This document shows positions 22,317 through 27,274 of a DNA stretch of 27,274 nt, in pieces. Under the pieces are notes generated by a model. It was not told the DNA's origin. It worked only from the letters and a program-made list of their open reading frames with translations, and made no database searches. Positions within the stretch are counted from its first letter, which is position 1. Every line of letters starts with the position of its first letter. The stretch comes from a virus. Location of the stretch: positions 1 to 27,274 of IMG/VR virus record IMGVR_UViG_3300020020_000139. The stretch is one strand, 5' to 3'. The position numbers and the translations under genes are program-made.

Positions 22317-23777
22317 TCACCAATCCTCACCTAGTATGAAATGTGACCCGTTACTTTCTGCCATCTCGTAGTCACTTTCCCTGACCACATCACTAACTTG
22401 GGGAGGGGCGGCGAATGGAAGGTACAGGTTACCAGCAGGGCCTTTAAACTCTTCCTCGGGCCTACTACAGATCAGGTACCTTTCAGCGTCTAAGGCGTGG
22501 TCCCTTACTTTTCTCGGCTTGTCCTTTGACTCCTTCGTTTCTTCGTTCTTCCTAGTTGCCCAGGTATCCCATCGGTAGTTTCGCTTCTCCTTGATGAGGT
22601 TGGTGCAAATGTTGGCGATGAAGAGCCCTGAGTTTTGGATGTAGGTGCGGACTCGATTAAGTCCGTAATTAACGTCGTTGTTTCCTGTTCCGATGTAGAT
22701 ACCGTGGTCTGCGTACTCACTTTGTACAGAGCCACCCGTGATAGCAGAGCGCTGGGCAATAGCCGGGTCACCGACTCTATAGCTCGGTTCGATCCCATTA
22801 GCCTTCTCGAACTCCTTAATTACATCGCAATGTTCCTTGATGGTTCTCTCAGCTTGATAGTACTCATGGAAAATCGTGACCCGACCTTCATGATCTACAA
22901 TTGCCCATAGCCAAGCTGTAGGATTTCTAAGTCCGTGGTCCATTCCACAGATCACTGTGTGATGCTTCAACTCTGAGAGGTTTAAGGGAGGGACGGTGTG
23001 GACTGTCTCATGGAATTCAGGATAGATCAATCCTGTAGCCGCCATGAATTGACCATGACGCCGTGCCATTCTCTCGGCTTCACTGAGTCCTCTAGTCATT
23101 TCCTCTAGGATTGCCTGGGAAATGTACGGGTTCTCTACAGTACTGATCTGGAACACATCTACATTGAGGTTATCTTCTTCCTCAACTACAGGCCTGTAGT
23201 AACCGTAATAGATCCAAGTCATTCCCTGAACAGGCGTCATTGTTAGACACCACTTACCACCCGTATCTACGAGGCGAAGCAAATCTTCGTTGAAGACATA
23301 CTGAGGAGGTTCCTCGTCGAACCACTGCCAATGACGACTTGTACCGGCATGTTTGTCCACGTCCATTTCATAGGTGAGGAAGTCCATCGTGGACCCATTG
23401 CGAAGAGTAAGAACTCTTCCTTGCTTGTCATATGAATCTTCCCAACTTCCATTTATTAAGTCGGACGGTGGAATCCATCGAGCGATTTCCGGGAGCATGA
23501 TCTTTTTAATTCCCTGCTCAATATCAACCGCAGAACCTCTCGCTCTGATAGGAGCTTCTGGGACTCGCTGATAGGGATGGTTGCCCCGCAAACGGTACAC
23601 GGTTTCAACAGCGCCGGCAACAGTCTTTCCTGCTCGGTTACCACCGAGGAAAATCCTTCCTGTTGCTTCTGACTCATGGAATTTCTCCTGTAGCTCGTGT
23701 GGCTTGTAACCGAAAACGTTCGGTCGCTTAGCTGAGTCCCTAATTCCGCTGAGGAAGCTCTCTTTTAAGTCGCTCAC
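22317..23777 (-). CDS. Terminase large subunit
   Basis: A 486-residue packaging motor. ATPase domain: Walker A GGNRAGKT (45-52), Walker B WQWFDEEPP (151-158), and the coupling segment LTMTP (178-182). Nuclease domain: Asp280 (GMDHG), Asp337 (VGDPA) and Asp430 (DHALDAERY), the usual three-acid RNase H-like set that cuts concatemers. GTG 23777 overlaps the small subunit stop (GTGA), as expected for a stoichiometric motor. It pumps DNA through the portal. Confidence 0.96.
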   Translation of the reverse strand: MSDLKESFLSGIRDSAKRPNVFGYKPHELQEKFHESEATGRIFLGGNRAGKTVAGAVETVYRLRGNHPYQRVPEAPIRARGSAVDIEQGIKKIMLPEIARWIPPSDLINGSWEDSYDKQGRVLTLRNGSTMDFLTYEMDVDKHAGTSRHWQWFDEEPPQYVFNEDLLRLVDTGGKWCLTMTPVQGMTWIYYGYYRPVVEEEDNLNVDVFQISTVENPYISQAILEEMTRGLSEAERMARRHGQFMAATGLIYPEFHETVHTVPPLNLSELKHHTVICGMDHGLRNPTAWLWAIVDHEGRVTIFHEYYQAERTIKEHCDVIKEFEKANGIEPSYRVGDPAIAQRSAITGGSVQSEYADHGIYIGTGNNDVNYGLNRVRTYIQNSGLFIANICTNLIKEKRNYRWDTWATRKNEETKESKDKPRKVRDHALDAERYLICSRPEEEFKGPAGNLYLPFAAPPQVSDVVRESDYEMAESNGSHFILGEDW

Positions 23778-24526
23778 CCGAACTCCGCTAGCAAGTCAGA
23801 ACCTTCTTCAGAGCTTGAGGGCAGGTCTAGAACTTTCCTAGAAGGTTTGGTTCTGGCTGGGAGGCGGGCTGGTTCTGGAAGCTGGGGGAACAAGACTTCT
23901 TCTAGTTCTCCATGGATCAACTCTAGAGTTTCTGGTGGTACGTGACGCTGGAGAACCTCTAGTAACTTCTGAGTCAGTTCCCTGACTTCGCCCGTTAGGT
24001 GAGTGACTTGAGTCTTAGAGGTTGGGCTGTACTCACCAGTTAGCTCGAAGTAAAACTTAATTGCGTTGACGTTCCGACTTACTGCTGCCTCTTGAGCTAA
24101 GGCGTTTAGAACTAAAGTTCGAGAGTCGTTGAACTTCTTGTCTGTTTCCCCTCGAACGAGCTGTACGAAGGTAGTGTCCCTCATCCAGCTAGCGAACTCA
24201 GCCTGACTCACTTTCGCTAGCGAAAGCTTCTTAGAGAGAGGCAGAATGTTGGTCGGGTCCGTGAAGTCCCGAATGAAGTCTAGCTGCTTAGGCGTGAGAA
24301 CTGGAGCTGGCTTGTAGGGGTTAGGAACCCCTCTTTCCTCGAAGTACTTAACTAAACTTTCGCGAGTTAAGCAGTCTTCCCAGTCTTCCTTAGTGAACTT
24401 AGTCTTGAATTCGGAGTTAAGGTTAGCGGGCGAGTCTGGTGCGAAGCCGAAGTTCCAGTAGTACGCCTCGTAACACGCCACGAACTCTTGACGGGTAGCC
24501 GAGGAAGTGGTAGAGGTAGTTGTCAC
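23774..24526 (-). CDS. Terminase small subunit
   Basis: A 250-residue protein. A helix-turn-helix-like segment, LTPKQLDFIRDFTDPTNILP with KVSQAEFASWMRDTTFVQLV, matches the DNA-binding part of phBC6A51-type small terminases. A helical middle (SRTLVLNALAQEAAVSRNVN, IKFYFELTGEYSP) suits ring formation, and the acidic tail (PSSSEEGSDLLAEFG) would contact the large subunit. GTG 24526 has AGGA 8 nt upstream and overlaps the HTH gene's stop. It recognises phage DNA for packaging. Confidence 0.82.
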   Translation of the reverse strand: MTTTSTTSSATRQEFVACYEAYYWNFGFAPDSPANLNSEFKTKFTKEDWEDCLTRESLVKYFEERGVPNPYKPAPVLTPKQLDFIRDFTDPTNILPLSKKLSLAKVSQAEFASWMRDTTFVQLVRGETDKKFNDSRTLVLNALAQEAAVSRNVNAIKFYFELTGEYSPTSKTQVTHLTGEVRELTQKLLEVLQRHVPPETLELIHGELEEVLFPQLPEPARLPARTKPSRKVLDLPSSSEEGSDLLAEFG

Positions 24527-25098
24527 GAGGTTAATCCTGTTAGTTGCGTTTCTGTTAGTTCTCCGCTAATGAAGAGTCGCCCGTAGAAGGAGGGTGGGCA
24601 GTTAACTTGACGCAGCGCTTCTGTCACGTTACTTGGTAACCGCCGCCTTCTAAGCTTCGTTTCCTTCGCGAACCGGAACACTTCTGCGGGAGTCACACAA
24701 ATTAAACTAGCGAATTGAAACGGAGTCACCTCAAGAAAATCTAGTAACTCGTCGAAACTCTCCAAATTAGCCCAATTTCTCGGGTCAAAATTTAACCCCC
24801 TACAGCCCTTGATGGAACAGGTGTAAGTAGAATCAGGGTGAGCGTGGAAGTAATAGAGTCTTTTAGCTGTTTTGAATTGTTGGTAGGCTAGTGCTTGGGC
24901 CGGAGTTAGAAGGGGTCGGTAAGGAAGGGGAGGGTAAGCAAAGCAACCTTGCTCTGCAAACTGAACGGTTGTCTTGGAAAGTTTAAGCTGGACGGCTAGT
25001 TCGGCTTGGCTCAAGTTGCGCAGTGTCCGTAGGGTTGTGAGCGGGTTTGGGGGGAGAAAGTCCTGGTCAGAAGGGGTGTGAGTGTCGTTTCGTGTCAT
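24523..25098 (-). CDS. Tandem helix-turn-helix DNA-binding protein heading the virion operon
   Basis: I chose ATG 25098, preceded by GAGGA at 8 nt; an upstream ATG at 25161 would add a low-complexity stretch. The 191-residue protein has a Cro/CI-type HTH near its start (LTTLRTLRNLSQAELAVQLK, LSKTTVQFAEQG) and a second similar unit near the end (DELLDFLEVTPFQFASLICV, TPAEVFRFAKETK). A pair of Cys (CSIKGC) lies between. It is the first gene of the packaging/virion operon and stands beside a control region with paired dyads, so it may regulate that region, or take part in terminase DNA recognition. Confidence 0.75.
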   Translation of the reverse strand: MTRNDTHTPSDQDFLPPNPLTTLRTLRNLSQAELAVQLKLSKTTVQFAEQGCFAYPPLPYRPLLTPAQALAYQQFKTAKRLYYFHAHPDSTYTCSIKGCRGLNFDPRNWANLESFDELLDFLEVTPFQFASLICVTPAEVFRFAKETKLRRRRLPSNVTEALRQVNCPPSFYGRLFISGELTETQLTGLTS

Positions 25099-25250
25099 TC
25101 TGCTAGTCCTCTTATATAGGGGGGAGTGGAGGGGGTGGGATACTGCGGGATGAGAGGGCATAGCGCTGCCCCGGTGTGTCCCCTAGTCTGGCTTCTAAGG
25201 GTGGGCTAGTCAAACTGGGAAGAAAAAGATCCTAGGAAAGCTAGAGAGGG

Positions 25251-25279
25251 AAAATTTCTGGAATTTGAAAAATTTCTGG
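25251..25279. repeat. 11-bp direct repeat pair
   Basis: AAAATTTCTGG occurs at 25251-25261 and again at 25269-25279, 18 bp apart, inside an AT-rich stretch of the control region. The role is unknown. Confidence 0.7.
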
Positions 25280-25298
25280 CAGTAAAGGATTGTACTCC

Positions 25299-25341
25299 CT
25301 AACGCCGTTAGAAAACTCCGATCAATATCTAACACCGTTAG
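25299..25341. promoter_or_regulatory. Paired palindromic operator-like sites
   Basis: CTAACGCCGTTAG (25299-25311) and CTAACACCGTTAG (25329-25341) share 12 of 13 bases. Each has CTAAC and GTTAG half-sites around a 3-base centre. Their centres are 30 bp apart, close to three helical turns, so proteins bound at both would face the same side. A further GTTAG half-site follows at 25351-25355. The HTH protein encoded just to the left is an obvious candidate binder. Confidence 0.75.
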
Positions 25342-25412
25342 TTTATCAGTGTTAGCTAGTTAAGCCTGCCTGACACTCCATATTGGAATGCGTGAATTCA
25401 GTAAATAAGGTC

Positions 25413-25444
25413 AGCTTACTAAGCCAAATAGCGCAAGCTTACTA
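25413..25444. repeat. 9-bp direct repeat pair
   Basis: AGCTTACTA occurs at 25413-25421 and 25436-25444, 23 bp apart, within the control region. Such a short pair could be chance, but it adds to other repeats here. Confidence 0.5.
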
Positions 25445-25470
25445 CACCATGCTACCCTCCCTTAACAAAG

Positions 25471-25480
25471 CAAGCGCTTG
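25471..25480. promoter_or_regulatory. Perfect 10-bp palindrome, operator-like
   Basis: CAAGCGCTTG is a perfect dyad about 30 bp before the first promoter -10 (25512). It could bind a regulator of the right operon. No protein can be named. Confidence 0.5.
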
Positions 25481-25481
25481 G

Positions 25482-25515
25482 TTGCATGATATACGCTCCA
25501 TTCTTGCATGATATA
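25482..25515. repeat. 12-bp direct repeat pair
   Basis: TTGCATGATATA occurs at 25482-25493 and 25504-25515, period 22 bp, near two helical turns. The second copy forms part of an extended -10 promoter element, so the repeat may be both regulatory site and promoter. Confidence 0.7.
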
Positions 25516-25517
25516 AT
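25509..25517 (+). promoter_or_regulatory. Extended -10 promoter, right operon (P1)
   Basis: TGATATAAT (TG at 25509, TATAAT at 25512-25517) is a consensus extended -10 element. No good -35 is seen at the expected place (ATATAC). It lies upstream of the stronger promoter at 25543-25570 and reads toward the same operon. Confidence 0.6.
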
Positions 25518-25542
25518 TCTCTAGATTTCTTTCCCAGGGCTA

Positions 25543-25570
25543 TTGACCTTTCAGCTCGAATCCCTATAAT
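25543..25570 (+). promoter_or_regulatory. Sigma70-type promoter, right operon (P2)
   Basis: TTGACC (25543-25548) and TATAAT (25565-25570) are 16 bp apart, close to the consensus for primary sigma factors. Transcription would start near 25577 and give a leader of about 59 nt with a stem-loop before the first ATG at 25636. It probably works with host RNA polymerase at the start of infection. Confidence 0.85.
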
Positions 25571-25592
25571 GGACCTTGCAAGGCAGTGAGGC

Positions 25593-25607
25593 CCCGGAAA
25601 GTCCGGG
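25593..25607 (+). promoter_or_regulatory. Leader stem-loop 1
   Basis: CCCGGA (25593-25598) pairs with TCCGGG (25602-25607) around AAG. It lies in the leader of the first right-operon gene, about 28 nt before its start. There is no T-run, so it is not a classical terminator. A similar stem-loop stands before the next gene and at the window's end. Confidence 0.6.
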
Positions 25608-25635
25608 AGGGTTCCAACTCAGAAACGAGGAAACA

Positions 25636-25758
25636 ATGAGTGACGACGCTAAGGCCGATGCCTACGACGACGCTGTCCGTGATTTGATCGAAAGATTCAA
25701 CTCCTCAGAGCTGACTCTCGACGAATACATGGACGAACTAGATAACCTTGAATCCTAA
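25636..25758 (+). CDS. Small acidic protein, first gene of right operon (40 aa)
   Basis: I chose ATG 25636, which has GAGG 6 nt upstream in the context ACGAGGAAACA; longer frames back to 25576 run through the leader hairpin. The 40-residue product is strongly acidic and helical (DDAKADAYDDAVRDLIERF, LTLDEYMDELDNLES). Small acidic proteins at the start of early phage operons can mimic DNA or bind host proteins, but none is recognised here. It follows the best promoter of the window. Confidence 0.8.
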   Translation: MSDDAKADAYDDAVRDLIERFNSSELTLDEYMDELDNLES

Positions 25759-25818
25759 GCGGTTCAGTTCTGGGGAGCAGTCTCTGACTGTTGCCTTGAG
25801 CCTAACGGCTAACAAGTC

Positions 25819-25833
25819 CCGGGAAACTCCCGG
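25819..25833 (+). promoter_or_regulatory. Leader stem-loop 2
   Basis: CCGGGA (25819-25824) pairs with TCCCGG (25828-25833) around AAC, 30 nt before the ATG at 25864. The sequence after it, CCCAGAAACGGGGAAATAACAATG, runs parallel to that before the first gene (CTCAGAAACGAGG, AAACAATG). The two leaders thus look like copies of one element. Confidence 0.6.
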
Positions 25834-25863
25834 TAGCGTCAACCCAGAAACGGGGAAATAACA

Positions 25864-26649
25864 ATGGACATGAAGTCTCTTCTTCTGCCTGTTCTGCTTG
25901 CGGAGCATGAGAAGTACACGGCCATGTACCTGTCGCAGGTGAGTGATGACCTTCCCGGAAAGCGGGAGTGGTTGAAGTCGCTCGAAGGTTCTGCTGCTGA
26001 GTACGACACAACCGAGTACTTCGCACCGATCCGGGATGCTGCGGGTGGTACAGAGGATCCGGCTGAAATCCTGGCTCTTCTGAACGGCTTGGTTGAAGTT
26101 CAGAAGAACCTCAAGGAGTGGTTGTCTGGAATGTTCGCAGCGATGAACAACAACGCTTCGAATAAGACGGACGGCGTCTCTACTCCCGAGGAGATTCAGG
26201 GTCAGCTCAAGATGGTCCGAGATGCCTTCGATGCCTGCCTCTCAATGGTTCGATTGAACCAGATGACCGAAGCGGATATCAAGGAAGCTCTGACCTTCAC
26301 CTCTGAGAATGAGGACGATCCGGAAGTCCGATGGGAGATGAGGAACACCCGGGGTAATCCGGTGTTCACTTATAAGCCTGTCGGAACTGTCAAGGTTCGG
26401 ACTGTCACAACGAACGCAGTCGGTCCCAAGTCCAACAGCAAGCGCTACCGGTTGGTAGTCGATGGTGAGCTGAGCCCAGAAGTTCAGTTCGGTGAAGCTT
26501 GCCGTAAGGCTGGGATCGAGGGTTCGGTCCTTCAGGCTGCGGTTGTGGAAGGCCTCGGTAAGGATGCCTGGACGAACGAAGCCAAGTATTCCGACAACAT
26601 GGTGACAATCAACGGTCACACCTACGGACTGCGGATGAGTAAGTCCTAG
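25864..26649 (+). CDS. Unrecognised 261-aa early protein with distinct base use
   Basis: A mostly helical, acidic protein with an N-terminal region (LLLPVLLAEHEKYTAMYLSQ) and a predicted helical middle (PAEILALLNGLVEVQKNLKE; MVRDAFDACLSMVRLNQMTE). The C-terminal module (SKRYRLVVDGELSPEVQFGE, then AVVEGLGKDAWTNEAKYSDN and TINGHTYGLRM) looks like a folded beta-alpha domain. No known motif was recognised. Codons here favour C or G in the third position and the CTGTAG/CTACAG hexamer common in the left part is absent, so this gene may have a different origin. Leader stem-loop 2 precedes it and a long hairpin follows. Confidence 0.8.
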   Translation: MDMKSLLLPVLLAEHEKYTAMYLSQVSDDLPGKREWLKSLEGSAAEYDTTEYFAPIRDAAGGTEDPAEILALLNGLVEVQKNLKEWLSGMFAAMNNNASNKTDGVSTPEEIQGQLKMVRDAFDACLSMVRLNQMTEADIKEALTFTSENEDDPEVRWEMRNTRGNPVFTYKPVGTVKVRTVTTNAVGPKSNSKRYRLVVDGELSPEVQFGEACRKAGIEGSVLQAAVVEGLGKDAWTNEAKYSDNMVTINGHTYGLRMSKS

Positions 26650-26661
26650 CAAGTGGAGTGG

Positions 26662-26692
26662 AGTACACACTGGTGATACATCAGTGTGTACT
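26662..26692 (+). promoter_or_regulatory. Long leader hairpin before the 53-aa gene
   Basis: AGTACACACTG (26662-26672) pairs perfectly with CAGTGTGTACT (26682-26692), an 11-bp stem with a 9-base loop. It lies in the 67-base gap between two right-operon genes, about 24 nt before ATG 26717. It lacks a following T-run, so processing, attenuation or translation control is more likely than termination. Confidence 0.6.
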
Positions 26693-26716
26693 ACTCCCTA
26701 CTTGAAAGGTGAAACA

Positions 26717-26878
26717 ATGAATGGGGCAATCAAGGTAGATCGGATTCTGGTTGCTTATGACAGACTGGAACTGATTGAGAAGTTGAACGTGCGAGACTAC
26801 TTAGTCGATAACGGAAAGACGGTAATAGTTCATTATTACCCGCATGACACGTTTCACAACTCGCAAAGGTGGGTGTAG
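26717..26878 (+). CDS. Small hypothetical protein (53 aa)
   Basis: I chose ATG 26717, which has AAGGTG about 6 nt upstream in the recurrent context GAAACAATG. The product (MNGAIKVDRILVAYDRLELI, EKLNVRDYLVDNGKTVIVHY) is a mixed alpha/beta protein ending in HNSQRWV. No family was recognised. It lies after the long leader hairpin and is followed by a gene starting 4 nt after its stop. Confidence 0.75.
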   Translation: MNGAIKVDRILVAYDRLELIEKLNVRDYLVDNGKTVIVHYYPHDTFHNSQRWV

Positions 26879-26882
26879 ACAA

Positions 26883-27071
26883 GTGACACTAGCTAATACC
26901 CGTATGTGGTGGAACGATCGAGATGGTTATGTGACAGTAAACGTAATCATGGGAGGAGTGGAAGACGAAACAGACGGACATTTCCTTCTACAGATGCCTG
27001 ATGGCTCTCTCAGGGTTGCCTTCGGAAACACTCTAGAAGGCTGGTTCTGGTCAAAGTCAGTCAACTACTGA
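26883..27071 (+). CDS. Small hypothetical protein (62 aa)
   Basis: GTG 26883 lies 4 nt after the previous stop with AAAGGTGGG about 9 nt upstream. The 62-residue product is beta-rich and aromatic (TRMWWNDRDGYVTVNVIMGG, FLLQMPDGSLRVAFG, LEGWFWSKSVNY). No family was recognised. The base use is closer to the left part of the window than that of the 261-residue gene. Confidence 0.75.
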   Translation: MTLANTRMWWNDRDGYVTVNVIMGGVEDETDGHFLLQMPDGSLRVAFGNTLEGWFWSKSVNY

Positions 27072-27081
27072 AAGGATGAAC

Positions 27082-27249
27082 ATGACACTGGAAGAGTTCG
27101 GACAGTGGGTAGTCGACAACAGTTGTAAGAGTCGAGTCTCAGAAGACGGTATTGAATACGGCGAACTAGATTTCTGTTGCTTCGATATGGAATACAGCTA
27201 TAGCAGAGCAACCGGACAAGTCGAAATCGTGAGAGTAGGAGAAAAGTGA
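27082..27249 (+). CDS. Small hypothetical acidic protein (55 aa)
   Basis: ATG 27082 has AAAGGA about 6 nt upstream. The 55-residue frame begins MTLEEFGQWVVDNSCKS, is acidic, contains a CC pair (ELDFCCFDMEYSYS) and ends VEIVRVGEK. No family was recognised. It is followed by a leader-type stem-loop at the window's end, so another gene of the operon probably lies beyond. Confidence 0.75.
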   Translation: MTLEEFGQWVVDNSCKSRVSEDGIEYGELDFCCFDMEYSYSRATGQVEIVRVGEK

Positions 27250-27257
27250 GAAACCTC

Positions 27258-27274
27258 CCCGGACAAGTTCTGGG
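27258..27274 (+). promoter_or_regulatory. Leader stem-loop 3, at window edge
   Basis: CCCGGA (27258-27263) pairs with TCTGGG (27269-27274), with one G-U pair, matching leader stem-loops 1 and 2. The gene it would precede is outside the window. Confidence 0.5.

Larger units (their letters stand above)
25099..25635. other. Non-coding divergent control region
   Basis: About 540 bases lie between the - strand virion operon and the + strand right operon without a convincing gene. It holds two CTAAC-n3-GTTAG dyads, several direct repeats, a 10-bp palindrome, two + strand promoters and the first leader stem-loop. The part from about 25250 to 25520 is AT-rich. The region could also contain an origin or a packaging signal; nothing specific proves either. 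Confidence 0.7.

Noticed and set aside
25111-25118. TATATAAG on the - strand as a promoter for the HTH gene
   Set aside because: It would start transcription inside or after the ribosome site of the chosen ATG, and no -35 is present.
25289-25317. TACAAT on the - strand as the virion-operon promoter
   Set aside because: The -10 is fair but the sequence at the -35 place (AGTTTT) is poor. It remains possible with an activator, not strong enough to list.
26242-26670. 142-codon - strand frame under the 261-residue gene
   Set aside because: It mirrors the + gene, and no promoter or ribosome site supports it.
1-27274. CRISPR array, tRNA, integrase or attachment site
   Set aside because: No regular spacer-repeat series, cloverleaf, recombinase motif or att-like core was found by eye.

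Overview
The window looks like part of a tailed-phage genome, probably a short-tailed (podovirus-like) phage of an actinobacterium. Genes abut or overlap almost everywhere. There is a full head and packaging set plus an adaptor and a nozzle-like tail gene, but no tail sheath, tail tube or conventional tape-measure gene. A WhiB-like regulator points to an actinobacterial host, because that family is confined to Actinobacteria and their phages. No integrase, rRNA, tRNA or CRISPR array was seen. The left end is cut inside a gene and the right end just after one.

Region 1 (1 to about 5.25 kb, + strand) is a replication and DNA-metabolism operon. It holds a RecA/DnaB-fold helicase (5'-truncated by the window edge and apparently frameshifted), a family A DNA polymerase with proofreading motifs, two beta-rich proteins that look like virion decoration or fibre domains, a WhiB-like protein, a DUF6378-like protein, a two-helix holin-like protein, a RuvC-like resolvase, a DEDDh exonuclease and a 25-residue membrane peptide. 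Stop/start overlaps (TAGTG, GTGA, TAATG) suggest translational coupling.

Region 2 (about 5.25 to 25.1 kb, - strand, read right to left) is the virion operon. The order is tandem-HTH protein, small and large terminase, HNH protein, Acb2/Tad1-like nucleotide sponge, three small genes, portal, lectin-like protein, scaffold, major capsid, a small membrane protein, a strong hairpin, a small structural candidate, head-tail adaptor, nozzle/stabilisation protein, small beta protein, then four large coiled-coil or Gln/Ala-rich proteins that resemble ejection (internal virion) proteins, and finally two membrane proteins. Regions 1 and 2 converge on a shared bidirectional terminator at 5251-5292.

Region 3 (about 25.1 to 25.6 kb) is a non-coding control region between divergent operons. 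It contains paired CTAAC-n3-GTTAG dyads 30 bp apart, several direct repeats, a perfect 10-bp palindrome and two good + strand promoters.

Region 4 (25.6 kb to the end, + strand) starts an operon of small unrecognised genes, probably early functions. Gene leaders carry stem-loops, three of which share a CCCGGA/TCYGGG-like core, followed by a GAAACAATG-type start context. The 261-residue gene here differs in base and codon use from the rest of the window.

No endolysin, tail spike or RNA polymerase is recognisable here; they may lie outside the window.
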